Source: DAIUCA01 sp964613675 (GTDB lineage: Bacteria > Pseudomonadota > Gammaproteobacteria > Competibacterales > Competibacteraceae). From it: DNA of 49,921 nucleotides. Both the position numbers and the translations under genes were made by a program. Location of the stretch: the NCBI GenBank assembly GCA_964613675.1, contig CAZTIH010000004.1, positions 1 to 49,921 of the forward strand, in the 5' to 3' direction. The notes under the pieces were generated by a model. The model was not told where the DNA came from. It searched no databases and saw nothing but the letters and a program-made list of their open reading frames with translations. This document shows, piece after piece, positions 32,008 through 40,432 of this stretch (positions are counted from its first letter, which is position 1; every line of letters starts with the position of its first letter).

Positions 32008-33057
32008 CTAGCGCCACGGCAACGCATGTTTGATTGGAGGTGTGGGTTCTGATGACGACGCATGTTCCTCAGCTTTGGCTTCTGGCAGCTTGGCGTACCA
32101 TAAATCGTGATGCTGCTTCGCCCAGTTGACATCGACTTTCCCCGTAATCATCGACTCCAATGATCCCTCCGATCCGGCCGTCCCCATGTAGATATGTCCG
32201 AACGAGAAGGCGATCAGTCCTACAGCCAACACCGCATGGATGAGATGGGCGATCTGCATTTCGTTGCGCGTAAGCCCAAATAGGGGGAAATCGAGAATCA
32301 ATCCGGTCACGATCACCACGCCCCCCATCAAAATCACCACCCAGTACCAAGTTTTCTCCCCAAAATTGAAGCGGCCCGCCGACGGGTGACCTTTCCCAAT
32401 AATCCCCCCGCCTGCCAGTAACCAACTCATGTCTTCCTTGGGATTGAAAATGTTGTCGCGCATCCACAACAGCGCCATGCCCAAAATGCCCAGGGTGAAG
32501 AACGGTCCCAAATAGTTGTGAAATTCCTTCGCCCAAAACGCATAACCTGCAAAGGTTTCGTGACCGATGATCGGGATTAATAGAGTGCGTCCCAAGAGCA
32601 ACGACAGCCCCGTCACCGCCAGGACGAGAAATAAAATCGCCGTGTACCAATGCACAAACCGCGACAACACCCCCCAGCGCACCACCGTTTGGCCACTACG
32701 CCCATGTTCGAGCTTGACGCCGCCAACAATCAGATAAAACACGCCAATGGCCACAATTACGCCCAGCAATAACCAGCCGCTGTAGGCCACGAGCCAATTT
32801 TGCCGCAGTTGGCGCCAGGTTTCGCCTTGGGCGTTGATGAGCACATTGCGCTCGTCACCAGGCGCATTTTGCAATGCCGAATAGCCCGCCTCGCCCTGTC
32901 GTACCGCTCGCCACAGTTCCGAACGGGGATTGACCGTCTGTTGTGCTTCGTTGACCTGCCAACCGTTATCGATTTTTTCGGGCGCGAGGGTTTCCGCTTG
33001 CGACGGCATCCCCCATAACACCGCGATGATTAAAAGAATTAACCCGTTGATTTTCAT
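32008..33057 (-). CDS. fdhC: Formate dehydrogenase gamma subunit (cytochrome b556)
   Basis: This membrane subunit of 349 residues passes electrons from the periplasmic enzyme to quinone. A signal-like N-terminal helix and a periplasmic stretch of about 80 residues precede a helix near residues 90-112, and then comes the four-helix di-haem cytochrome b core (RFVHWYTAILFLVLAVTGL with a haem histidine, HNYLGPFF, LIHAVLAVGLIAFSFGHIY). Length fits the longer FDH3-type gamma subunit and not the 210-220-residue E. coli FdnI. Its ATG overlaps the beta-subunit stop as ATGA. Confidence 0.92.
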   Translation of the reverse strand: MKINGLILLIIAVLWGMPSQAETLAPEKIDNGWQVNEAQQTVNPRSELWRAVRQGEAGYSALQNAPGDERNVLINAQGETWRQLRQNWLVAYSGWLLLGVIVAIGVFYLIVGGVKLEHGRSGQTVVRWGVLSRFVHWYTAILFLVLAVTGLSLLLGRTLLIPIIGHETFAGYAFWAKEFHNYLGPFFTLGILGMALLWMRDNIFNPKEDMSWLLAGGGIIGKGHPSAGRFNFGEKTWYWVVILMGGVVIVTGLILDFPLFGLTRNEMQIAHLIHAVLAVGLIAFSFGHIYMGTAGSEGSLESMITGKVDVNWAKQHHDLWYAKLPEAKAEEHASSSEPTPPIKHALPWR

Positions 33058-33635
33058 GACGAATAGGCCTTATCCCATCCCCAGGTTTGTGGACGGCCAC
33101 CCCGCTGCAAGATGCGGTCGCGATAAATATCCGCCACCTCTGCGCCGTCCCCCGCAATGAGGGCTTTCGTCGAACACATTTCGGCACAGATGGGCAATTT
33201 GCCTTCGCTTAACCGATCAGTGCCGTACTTCTCCTTCATCGCGACCGCATCGGTTTCCGGACCTCCCGCGCAGAAGGTGCATTTGTCCATTTTGCCGCGT
33301 ACCCCAAACGCTTCTTGTTGTGGATATTGGGGCGCCCCAAACGGACAGGCGAAGAAGCAATAACCACAGCCAATACACATATCTTTGTTGTGCAGCACGA
33401 CGCCATCGGTCGTCTGATAGAAACAGTCGGTGGGGCACACGGCCATGCAAGGTGCATCTGAACAGTGCATACATGCCACGGAAATCGACTTTTCGCCCGG
33501 TTGACCGTCGTTGAGCGTCACGACTCGACGCCGATTGATGCCCCACGGTACTTCGTGTTCGTTTTTGCACGCCGTAACACAGCCGTTGCACTCGATACAC
33601 CGTTCGGTATCACATAAAAATTTCATTCTAGCCAT
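33054..33635 (-). CDS. fdhB: Formate dehydrogenase beta subunit (four 4Fe-4S)
   Basis: An iron-sulfur electron-transfer subunit of 193 residues with four cysteine clusters: CIECNGCVTAC, CMHCSDAPCMAVCP, CIGCGYCFFACP and the CTFC...CAEMC set. It links the molybdenum subunit to the cytochrome b. It lacks the C-terminal transmembrane helix of E. coli FdnH, again the FDH3 form. AGGAG seven bases before the ATG at 33635 fixes the start; a longer in-frame start at 33698 overlaps fdhA. Confidence 0.94.
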   Translation of the reverse strand: MARMKFLCDTERCIECNGCVTACKNEHEVPWGINRRRVVTLNDGQPGEKSISVACMHCSDAPCMAVCPTDCFYQTTDGVVLHNKDMCIGCGYCFFACPFGAPQYPQQEAFGVRGKMDKCTFCAGGPETDAVAMKEKYGTDRLSEGKLPICAEMCSTKALIAGDGAEVADIYRDRILQRGGRPQTWGWDKAYSS

Positions 33636-33667
33636 GAGTAAGCTCCTGAATTCTCTTGATTTTGGGG

Positions 33668-36562
33668 TTAGGCCGGCAGGATGCGGCACAGCGAACATTT
33701 GGTTTCTTGCATCGCAGTCACCGAGTCGTAACCATAGGTAAAGGCGATGTTGCAGGACTCACCCAAAACCACCGGATCTGCCCCTTGAGGGTAATTGGGT
33801 CGTAAATCGCGCCCTTGGAAGTGGCCCCCGAAATGGAACGGCGTGAACGCCACCCCCCGACCTACGCGCCGCGTCACCAGGGCTTTCACCTTGATGCGAC
33901 CGCCCTCAGGTCCTTCCACCCACACCATTTGGCCATCCCGCACACCGGCGTTGTTGGCATCAAAGGGGTTGATTTCCACAAACATGTGCTGTTGCAACTC
34001 GGCCAACCACGGATTGGAACGGGTTTCGTCGCCGCCCCCTTCGTACTCCACCAAACGGCCCGAGGTCAGGATGATGGGAAAATCTTGACTGAAATCCGTT
34101 GCTTGAATGGATTCATAGCGCGTGGGCAACCGCCAAAATGCCTTGCGATCCGCGTAGGTGGGATATTCCGCCACCAGTTCGTGACGGCTGGTGTAGAGCG
34201 GTTCGCGGTGAATCGGTACATGATCGGGGAAGTTCCACACCACACAACGCGCTTTGGCGTTTCCAAAGGGGGCGCACCCATGTTCGATAATGACCCGCTG
34301 CATCCCCCCAGAGAGGTCGATTTTCCAGTTCATGTCTTCAACCTTATCGCCCCCAATCGCCTGTATTGACGCGAGTTCTTCAGGGGTTAGGTCTTTGTCC
34401 CAACCGAGCTTCTGCATGAGACCGAATGTAAATTCGGGATACCCCATTTCGAGTTCAGATTCCTTGCTCCACGATCCCTCGGCCAAAAGCGACACCCCCT
34501 CCCGTTCCACACCGAAGTTGGCGCGGAAAGTCAACCCACCGTCTTTCACGGGCAGACTGGTATCGTAGAGGTTCGCGGTGCCGGGGTGCTTCATCTCTGG
34601 CGTTCCCCAACAGGGCCACGGCAAGCCATAAAACTCGTTATCGAGGGGACCACCTTCTGCCCGCAAATTCACGATGTCGAAGGTGTGCCAGTTCTGTTGA
34701 TGCTCCTTCAGCCGTTCGGGACTTTGACCGGTGTAGCCAATCGTCCACATCCCCCGATTGTACTCGCGCACGATGTCCTCAATGAGCGGCTCGTCGTTAA
34801 TCACCTGGATGTTTCGGGTCAATTCCGCTGCAAAGCCGAATTTTTTGGCGAACAGATAAATAATCGTGTGATCGGGCTTCGATTCAAAGAGCGGTTCGAT
34901 GAGTTTATCGCGCCATTGAATCGAACGATTGGACGCCGTGACCGAGCCGTAGGTCTCGAACTGCGTAGTGGCGGGTAACAAATAAGTATCATTCTGACGG
35001 TCGTTCATGACTGCGGCCACCGTTGGATGGGGATCGACAATCACTAATAAATCCAGCTTCTCCATAGCTTGCTTCATTTCGGGGCCGCGCACCTGGCTAT
35101 TGGGCGCGTGTCCCCAAAAAATCATGGCCTTCAGATTGGTTTTTTGAGAGATGAGGTCGGGTTGTTCCAACACGCCGTCAATCCAGCGCGATACGGGGAT
35201 GCCCGTGAGATTCATGGGTTTGGTGGGGGTGCCGCGACCGTCGTCGTATTCGCCTTGATCGAAACGCCCCTGAATCCAGTCAAAATCTACATTCCACACC
35301 CGCGCCCAGTGTTTCCACGAACCGTCCGCCAACCCGTAGTAACCCGGTAAACTCTCGGATAACACGCCAAAATCCGTGGCGCCCTGTACGTTGTCGTGAC
35401 CTCGGAAGATGTTGGTGCCTCCCCCCGCCACGCCCATGTTGCCCAGCGCCAATTGGAAAATGCAGTAGGCACGGGTGTTGTTGTTGCCGATGGTGTGCTG
35501 TGTCCCGCCCATGCACCACACGAAGGTGCCGGGTTTGTGTTCAGCCATGTACTGCGCGGCCTGTTTGCAGGTCGCTTCATCGACCCCCGTGACGCGCTCA
35601 ACCTCGGATGGAGGCCATTTAGCGACTTCTTTGCGCACCTCTTCCATGCCGTACACGCGCTGTTGAATAAAGGTGTCGTCTTGCCAGTTGTTCTCAAAAA
35701 TATGCCACAACAGTCCCCAAATCAGCGGCACATCGGTACCCGGCCGAATCCGCAAATAATGGTCGGCGTGGGCGGCGGTGCGGGTGAAACGCGGATCGAC
35801 CACGATGAGTTTGGCGCCCTTTTCCTTCGCTTTGAGGATGTGCTGCATGGCGATGGGATGCGCTTCGGCGGCGTTGCTGCCAATCATGAAAATGGCTTTA
35901 GCATTCACCATATCGTTATACGAATTGGTCATCGCGCCATAGCCCCAGGTATTCGCCACGCCTGCCACGGTGGTGGAATGGCAGATACGGGCCTGGTGAT
36001 CGACGTTATTGGTGCCCCAAAACGCGGCAAATTTGCGGAACAAATAGGCTTGTTCGTTGTTGTGCTTGGCGGATCCCAACCAGTACGCCGAATCGGGGCC
36101 ATGGGCTTCGCGCAGGGTTAAGAGACGGTCGCCGATTTCGTCGATGGCTTGATCCCAAGAGATGCGCACCCACTCACCATCGACTTTTTTCATCGGATAG
36201 CGGAGACGCCGTTCATTTGAACCGTGGTGACGAATCGACGCGCCTTTTGCGCAGTGACCGCCTAGGTTGAAGGGGTGATCGAGGGCGGGTTCTTGACCGA
36301 CCCAGATGCCATTTTGCACTTCTGCATAAATACCGCAGCCGACAGAGCAGTGCGTGCAGATGGTGCGTTTGACTTCGATGGAGTTCGGAACGGGGCGGGT
36401 CGTCGCTTCGGCGCGTTCCATCAAGCGTGGGGCAAATAAACTGGCACTAGCCCCTAGTCCCGCACCGATCCCGGCGTTTTGCAAGAATGTACGGCGGTCG
36501 ATCACCGTACCGCTGAACGCATCCGAATTAGGTGTGAGTTGACCTTTTTTAGTTAATTTCAT
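33668..36562 (-). CDS. fdhA: Formate dehydrogenase alpha subunit, Tat-exported, cysteine type
   Basis: A molybdopterin (Mo or W bis-MGD) catalytic subunit of 964 residues oxidising formate to CO2. The twin-arginine signal is DRRTFLQNAG (residues 22-31), placing it in the periplasm. The 4Fe-4S ligands are C69, C72, C76 and C104. The metal-binding residue is Cys194 followed by His195 (QARICHSTTV), where E. coli FdnG has selenocysteine, so no UGA read-through is needed. GGAG lies eight bases before the ATG. It follows the small Tat-signal gene by 12 bases and precedes fdhB by 32. Confidence 0.96.
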   Translation of the reverse strand: MKLTKKGQLTPNSDAFSGTVIDRRTFLQNAGIGAGLGASASLFAPRLMERAEATTRPVPNSIEVKRTICTHCSVGCGIYAEVQNGIWVGQEPALDHPFNLGGHCAKGASIRHHGSNERRLRYPMKKVDGEWVRISWDQAIDEIGDRLLTLREAHGPDSAYWLGSAKHNNEQAYLFRKFAAFWGTNNVDHQARICHSTTVAGVANTWGYGAMTNSYNDMVNAKAIFMIGSNAAEAHPIAMQHILKAKEKGAKLIVVDPRFTRTAAHADHYLRIRPGTDVPLIWGLLWHIFENNWQDDTFIQQRVYGMEEVRKEVAKWPPSEVERVTGVDEATCKQAAQYMAEHKPGTFVWCMGGTQHTIGNNNTRAYCIFQLALGNMGVAGGGTNIFRGHDNVQGATDFGVLSESLPGYYGLADGSWKHWARVWNVDFDWIQGRFDQGEYDDGRGTPTKPMNLTGIPVSRWIDGVLEQPDLISQKTNLKAMIFWGHAPNSQVRGPEMKQAMEKLDLLVIVDPHPTVAAVMNDRQNDTYLLPATTQFETYGSVTASNRSIQWRDKLIEPLFESKPDHTIIYLFAKKFGFAAELTRNIQVINDEPLIEDIVREYNRGMWTIGYTGQSPERLKEHQQNWHTFDIVNLRAEGGPLDNEFYGLPWPCWGTPEMKHPGTANLYDTSLPVKDGGLTFRANFGVEREGVSLLAEGSWSKESELEMGYPEFTFGLMQKLGWDKDLTPEELASIQAIGGDKVEDMNWKIDLSGGMQRVIIEHGCAPFGNAKARCVVWNFPDHVPIHREPLYTSRHELVAEYPTYADRKAFWRLPTRYESIQATDFSQDFPIILTSGRLVEYEGGGDETRSNPWLAELQQHMFVEINPFDANNAGVRDGQMVWVEGPEGGRIKVKALVTRRVGRGVAFTPFHFGGHFQGRDLRPNYPQGADPVVLGESCNIAFTYGYDSVTAMQETKCSLCRILPA

Positions 36563-36574
36563 AGTGCATCTCCT

Positions 36575-36757
36575 TTAGCGGCACGAGCGGTAATAAGCCC
36601 GAATATGATCGGTTTCTCGGTAGCCCGATTTAACCGATGTTTCGGTGGCTTTTGCGGTGGGCGTCGGTGTTAGCGAAATAGCGGTTGCCGCTACCCCGGC
36701 ACCTGTACCCAATCCAAGCCACTGCATAAAGCGGCGGCGATTAAATATAGTTTTCAT
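36575..36757 (-). CDS. Formate dehydrogenase-region small Tat-signal protein (FdhX-like)
   Basis: This 60-residue protein is mostly a twin-arginine signal (NRRRFMQWLGLGTGAGVAATAIS) followed by a short tail ending HIRAYYRSC. This matches the small formate-dehydrogenase-associated Tat proteins known from FDH3 loci (FdhX in Shewanella). Its role is not settled; stabilising or escorting the alpha subunit has been proposed. GGGGAG precedes the ATG. It lies between the TorD-type chaperone and fdhA in one operon. Confidence 0.88.
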   Translation of the reverse strand: MKTIFNRRRFMQWLGLGTGAGVAATAISLTPTPTAKATETSVKSGYRETDHIRAYYRSCR

Positions 36758-36784
36758 TTATGACTCTCCCCGAGTGGGCTTAGG

Positions 36785-37360
36785 TTAATCGGCCGGTAGT
36801 GATAAATATCGGCATTCAAATTGGTAAATCGTGTTCCCTAAATGACCCACCGCACGATAAAATTCCTGGGTGGTTAAGGTGGTTAAATCGGTGAAAAAGC
36901 GCGGGATCCAAGGTGACAGATGTTGGTGAAAAAACCGCGCCTCATCAGTATGTTGGTCGCGGATCAGCATGGCCATGACCTCGGTCAAGGCAGTGATATG
37001 ATCTTCGGGTTCGTGAATCTCGGCGCGTCGGCGAAACCCTAAATTTTGCAAATCCTGTCGCAAATCGCGTAGCGGTTCATCCATTAGCGATCCTTTTAAA
37101 TAAAACGAGGCATAAGGCAGTAATTCTCCACGCCCTACCCCAATAAATAAACGGTGAAATTCCCGAGTTAAAGCCGTTAATTCCGCAGCTAATGCCGCTT
37201 GTTTTAAGCGACTAAACGCAGGGGCTAATTCACCTTGCCATTCGGGCAATTGCGTAAGCCCCGTTAAATGATCTTGCGAAAGGGGCGCTCGCAATAGCGT
37301 TCCTAATAATTCCCATAAATGACTACGGGCTAACTCGGGTTGACTTGCCGTCTCATTCAT
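36785..37360 (-). CDS. TorD-family molybdoenzyme maturation chaperone
   Basis: This all-helical protein of 191 residues belongs to the TorD/DmsD family of Tat proofreading chaperones. It has the family words FHRLFIGVGRGELLPYASFYLKG, split across about residues 66-90, and the conserved EPEDH near residue 116. It probably binds the Tat signal or the apo-form of FdhA until the molybdenum cofactor is inserted. It is the first gene of the fdh operon, 33 bases after the predicted sigma-54 start. Confidence 0.92.
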   Translation of the reverse strand: MNETASQPELARSHLWELLGTLLRAPLSQDHLTGLTQLPEWQGELAPAFSRLKQAALAAELTALTREFHRLFIGVGRGELLPYASFYLKGSLMDEPLRDLRQDLQNLGFRRRAEIHEPEDHITALTEVMAMLIRDQHTDEARFFHQHLSPWIPRFFTDLTTLTTQEFYRAVGHLGNTIYQFECRYLSLPAD

Positions 37361-37403
37361 CTCGTATGCCCTGCCCCTATTTAATTTTTGTTCAGTCTAG
37401 GTG

Positions 37404-37420
37404 AGCAAACCAAATGCCAA
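37404..37420 (-). promoter_or_regulatory. Sigma-54 promoter of the torD-fdhXABC operon
   Basis: TTGGCATTTGGTTTGCT matches both consensus elements (-24 TTGGCA, -12 TTTGCT) with ten bases between GG and GC. The predicted start is near 37393, 33 bases before the torD-type ATG. Of the five matches in the window this is the best. Confidence 0.78.
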
Positions 37421-37463
37421 ATTTTTTAGGGCTTTATGCAGATAATACCCTTCAGTTGACGGA

Positions 37464-37493
37464 ACAAATTGTGAATTAAGCGGGACAATTTGT
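37464..37493. promoter_or_regulatory. Perfect 9-bp inverted repeat, candidate activator site for the fdh operon
   Basis: ACAAATTGT and ACAATTTGT are exact complements separated by 12 bases. The centre lies about 86 bases upstream of the predicted sigma-54 start, where enhancer-binding activators usually sit. A role as a weak hairpin after the ferredoxin gene is the alternative. Confidence 0.5.
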
Positions 37494-37525
37494 GCCGCAC
37501 AAAGGTTACGGTGATGACGCGACGC

Positions 37526-39046
37526 TCAAGGGGCGGGGGGCTGTCCCAATCCCTCACTGCGATAAAGATCAGTGACGCGGCAGTCGCTACACATCTGCAA
37601 ACGTCTCAACGCTTCAGGCGTACCAAACATCGGATGATCCGCTAACTTTTCCAAAATTTTCTCGATAGTCGAGGGGGTTGCGAAGGGTTTGCCACAGGCA
37701 ACACAACAAAATGGCGGTTCCTCGTGAAGGCGCACGGGGGTTTGGCGAACTGCCGCAGGAAAGCGAATGCGGGCGTGTAACGTAATGTCTCGCTCAGGAC
37801 AGGCACTGGCACACAATCCACACTGTAAGCAATTGTTTTCGATGAATTTTAATGCCGGAACCTGGCCGCCATCTCGCAACGCCTGTGCTGGACAAACCGC
37901 GACACACGACAGACATAAGGTGCAGGTGTCACGATTGACCTGCACTTCGCCCAGAGGCGCACCGGGCGGCAAATCAAATGTCGTTTTGGGGTTAACCGCT
38001 TGATCAAACAGGAAATCCAGCGCCGTAAATAGCATGGGGCGCTTCTGATCATTGGCGAGATGCGTGGCGGCGGTCATTTTAGGCATCGTGCAACGGTAGT
38101 CGGGATCTTCGGCCCACCAACCAATGGCCTCCGGATAACCTAACCCATTGAGTAAGCTCGAAATAATGTCGAGTTGACGCTGCATCGCCGCACGAACGGC
38201 AGGTGGGAGCTGGGGGTAATCCACGAGCCGTACCGCTTTCGCCCCGTAAGCAATTGTATTTAAGAGACTTTCAATGCCGATACACCCCATTTCCTCAATT
38301 TTGATCGGAATGACGGCATCGGGAACCGTTATCGGATCAAAGAGGCTGCATTCGTCATACAGCACGATGATTGGCCCCTCATCAGTTGCGTCGATAAAAG
38401 TATGACAAAGCAACCGCATACGGTTGAGCCAGTCAGCGGTGCTGGGATAGCGATAACGCAGTGCGCCACTTGGGCAAACCGTTGTACAGATGCCACCTCC
38501 TTGACAAAGCATTGGATTGACTTGGATTTTTTCGCCAATCGAGATAATTGCTTCCGCAGGACACGCATCGAGACAGCGGCGACAGGCCGGAATTCCACGG
38601 GAATTGTGGGCGCAAATCAGTGGATCGTAATTAAAAAATTTTGGTTTCTCGTATTTACCAACTAAATCGATCCACTCGTCGAGCTGGGCATCTACTGTCT
38701 CATCGTCGGGCGCGTGGTAGTACCCCAACGGCGGCCAAGGCTGTTTCATCAGGGGGTGTTGATGTAAATCAATGACAATATCGAAGACGGTTTGGGCATC
38801 GGGCCACGGTGTCTGCTCCAGGGCGACGTGAAATGCGCCAAAGTGTCCCGTCACCCCAAGGTCATCGTGACACAGCGCCGTGACCCGATGAGACGGCAAT
38901 CGGGGGGCAACTGCGTCGAGCCGCGCTTGAGGGCCGAGGAGGAGTAAACGACCTTGGGAAGAAAATTCCACCACATCAGTGGGTTGAATGGGCCATTGGT
39001 TTGCGGCCTGCAACGCGCGGTCACGCGGAGACAGCGGGGAATTCAT
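37526..39046 (-). CDS. Formate dehydrogenase-associated 4Fe-4S polyferredoxin
   Basis: A soluble protein of 506 residues with four 4Fe-4S motifs in two pairs: CRRCLDACP and CQGGGICTTVCP near the middle, CTLCLSCVAVCP and CLQCGLCASACP towards the C terminus, plus a last cysteine group (CCVAC...CSDC) that could bind zinc or iron. The N-terminal 130 residues have no clear domain. This large ferredoxin is a regular companion of FDH3 with DUF3305 and DUF3306 proteins; its part in electron transfer or maturation is not established. It overlaps DUF3306 by 26 bases and is separated from torD by a promoter-bearing gap. Confidence 0.9.
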   Translation of the reverse strand: MNSPLSPRDRALQAANQWPIQPTDVVEFSSQGRLLLLGPQARLDAVAPRLPSHRVTALCHDDLGVTGHFGAFHVALEQTPWPDAQTVFDIVIDLHQHPLMKQPWPPLGYYHAPDDETVDAQLDEWIDLVGKYEKPKFFNYDPLICAHNSRGIPACRRCLDACPAEAIISIGEKIQVNPMLCQGGGICTTVCPSGALRYRYPSTADWLNRMRLLCHTFIDATDEGPIIVLYDECSLFDPITVPDAVIPIKIEEMGCIGIESLLNTIAYGAKAVRLVDYPQLPPAVRAAMQRQLDIISSLLNGLGYPEAIGWWAEDPDYRCTMPKMTAATHLANDQKRPMLFTALDFLFDQAVNPKTTFDLPPGAPLGEVQVNRDTCTLCLSCVAVCPAQALRDGGQVPALKFIENNCLQCGLCASACPERDITLHARIRFPAAVRQTPVRLHEEPPFCCVACGKPFATPSTIEKILEKLADHPMFGTPEALRRLQMCSDCRVTDLYRSEGLGQPPAP

Positions 39047-39896
39047 CGTGAGTTTCGCTCTCGGTAGAAGTTGAAGTGATCGCTTCAGAATCAGAAATTG
39101 GAGATTTCACCGCCATTTGAGGCACTTCAGAATCAGAAATTGGAGATTTCACCGCCATTCGAGGTGCTTCAGAATCAGAAATTGGAGATTTCACCGCCAT
39201 TTGAGGTGCTTCAGAATCAGAAATTGGAGATTTCACCGCCATTTGAGGCACTTCAGAATCAGAAATTGGGGGCGTCATCGCGTTATACCCTCCCTCTGCT
39301 GAAGGGGTTGATGTCTGGATTTGGGGGGGATTTTCTGCATTTTCGACCAGCGCGGCCGCTTTTCGGGCGATTTGGAACCGCTGGTCGGCCGTCAAAACAT
39401 CGCCCAGCGGCGTAAATTGGGTGTAATCGCCGAGATAGTCGTTGAGGGCGTCGATGACATTGTACTTGGGATCGTGAAAGAGCTTCTGTAACGCCAACTT
39501 GCGCAATTGAGGTGACACCTGTTCTGCCATGAACGGGAGAAAATCACTATTGGCATCAAGTGTTTCAATGTCGGGTAAAATTTGGGGGTCTAAAGGGGCC
39601 TTTTTAAGGGGAATAGTCGCAGTGGATTGCGCTAATTCGTTCTCCTGCGTATTTGCCCACTCAAGTGTGCTGGATTGGGTTAATTCGTTCTCCTGCGAAT
39701 TTGCCCACTCAAGTGCAGTGGATTGGGCTAATTTGTTTTCCTGTGTACCTGTGGACTGGGCGGCGGTAATTTCTGTGAATGATCGCGCTTCAACGGCGGT
39801 TAATTCCCCCGCTTTGGGCATCGATTTAGCCGCGTGTTTGCGTGCCGACCAACGAGATAAAAAGGAAAATTTTTCTGTAGATTCGCTCATTTCCAT
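39021..39896 (-). CDS. DUF3306 protein with two internal tandem-repeat tracts
   Basis: A protein of 291 residues. The start (EKFSFLSRWSARK) and the middle (about residues 108-190, with ILPDIETLDANSDFLPFMAEQVSPQLRKLALQKLF in two parts) match the DUF3306 family of formate dehydrogenase loci. The linker after the start contains three 16-residue repeats (QENELTQSSTLEWAN type), and the C-terminal tail contains more than four 14-residue repeats (ISDSEAPQMAVKSP type). These are low-complexity, acidic and probably disordered. Typical family members lack such long tracts. Overlaps with DUF3305 (10 bases) and the ferredoxin gene (26 bases) show tight coupling. Role unknown. Confidence 0.87.
   Translation of the reverse strand: MEMSESTEKFSFLSRWSARKHAAKSMPKAGELTAVEARSFTEITAAQSTGTQENKLAQSTALEWANSQENELTQSSTLEWANTQENELAQSTATIPLKKAPLDPQILPDIETLDANSDFLPFMAEQVSPQLRKLALQKLFHDPKYNVIDALNDYLGDYTQFTPLGDVLTADQRFQIARKAAALVENAENPPQIQTSTPSAEGGYNAMTPPISDSEVPQMAVKSPISDSEAPQMAVKSPISDSEAPRMAVKSPISDSEVPQMAVKSPISDSEAITSTSTESETHDEFPAVSA
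39083..39270 (-). repeat. 42-bp in-frame tandem repeat in the DUF3306 gene, 3' tract
   Basis: Copies begin at 39083, 39125, 39167, 39209 and 39251 (the last partial) and differ at only a few bases. Each adds 14 residues to the protein without breaking the frame. Confidence 0.97.
39623..39750 (-). repeat. 48-bp in-frame tandem repeat in the DUF3306 gene, 5' tract
   Basis: Three copies begin at about 39623, 39671 and 39719. Each encodes 16 residues of the QENEL-type linker. They are unrelated in sequence to the 42-bp tract in the same gene. Confidence 0.9.
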
Positions 39897-40336
39897 GCTT
39901 CCCGTTCGCGCTTTTTACGGGGTTCTGGACGATAGTGAACTTGAATAAAATCGAGTAACCACGGCGCTAAAGTCCCGAGGAGGGGAGTTTGGTAATGGGG
40001 CATGTCGATTTCCCCCCAACTACTCGCTAAGTGACCACAGACCGTAATAATTTGGGGCGTTGGAATGCGATCCTGATTTAGGGGGGCCGCAATAAATAAA
40101 CTAGGGGAGTTACTATTCAAATTGTGATAATAACTTTCGGCTTCATCGGGCCATAATTCGAGTGCCATGGGCCAGAAAAATAATTCAATGAGTTCATCAA
40201 CTTGCAGACGACTTGCCGCCCGCGGTTCCCCTTCGATGAGCACGCTGTGACATTGCCAACGACAGTCGAGCCACGGGTGATGGGGAAGCGTTTCACGACG
40301 CATAATGACGGTGAGCCGTTGCCGAGTAGGGGACAT
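39887..40336 (-). CDS. DUF3305 protein of the formate dehydrogenase locus
   Basis: This 149-residue protein of the DUF3305 family is always seen near DUF3306 and FDH3-type enzymes. Visible features are a basic start (SPTRQRLTVIMRRE), WLDCRWQCHSVLIEGEP, a beta-rich core and a basic end (RPEPRKKREREAWK). No signal peptide or membrane helix is present. GGAG seven bases before the ATG supports the start. It heads the DUF3305-DUF3306-ferredoxin operon, 58 bases after a sigma-54 promoter match. Molecular role unknown. Confidence 0.85.
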   Translation of the reverse strand: MSPTRQRLTVIMRRETLPHHPWLDCRWQCHSVLIEGEPRAASRLQVDELIELFFWPMALELWPDEAESYYHNLNSNSPSLFIAAPLNQDRIPTPQIITVCGHLASSWGEIDMPHYQTPLLGTLAPWLLDFIQVHYRPEPRKKREREAWK

Positions 40337-40347
40337 GGGACGCTCCT

Positions 40348-40364
40348 TTGGACTTTTCTTTGCA
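40348..40364 (+). promoter_or_regulatory. Sigma-54 promoter candidate for fdhD
   Basis: TTGGACTTTTCTTTGCA has TTGG and TTTGCA with ten bases between GG and GC. The predicted start is near 40375, 58 bases before the fdhD ATG. A short palindrome GCATT-TC-AATGC (40362-40373) overlaps its -12 side. Confidence 0.6.
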
Positions 40365-40404
40365 TTTCAATGCGTTACTTTTGAACGCTTTCCAAACGCA
40401 CTCC

Positions 40405-40421
40405 AGCAATTGTTATTCCAA
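40405..40421 (-). promoter_or_regulatory. Sigma-54 promoter candidate for the DUF3305 operon
   Basis: TTGGAATAACAATTGCT, on the minus strand, has TTGG and TTGCT at correct spacing. The predicted start is near 40394. It faces the fdhD promoter within the same 96-base gap, so the two would overlap face to face. Confidence 0.58.
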
Positions 40422-40432
40422 ACAGGTTTTTT

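Noticed and set aside
35396..36121. Plus-strand ORF of 241 codons opposite fdhA
   Set aside because: Antisense shadow; the opposite strand encodes intact molybdopterin-binding motifs.
33668..36562. Selenocysteine codon in fdhA
   Set aside because: The catalytic position reads Cys194 and there is no in-frame UGA.
40362..40373. GCATT-TC-AATGC palindrome as an operator for fdhD
   Set aside because: Short, and it overlaps the -12 side of the sigma-54 match; not convincing alone, so only mentioned under that promoter.
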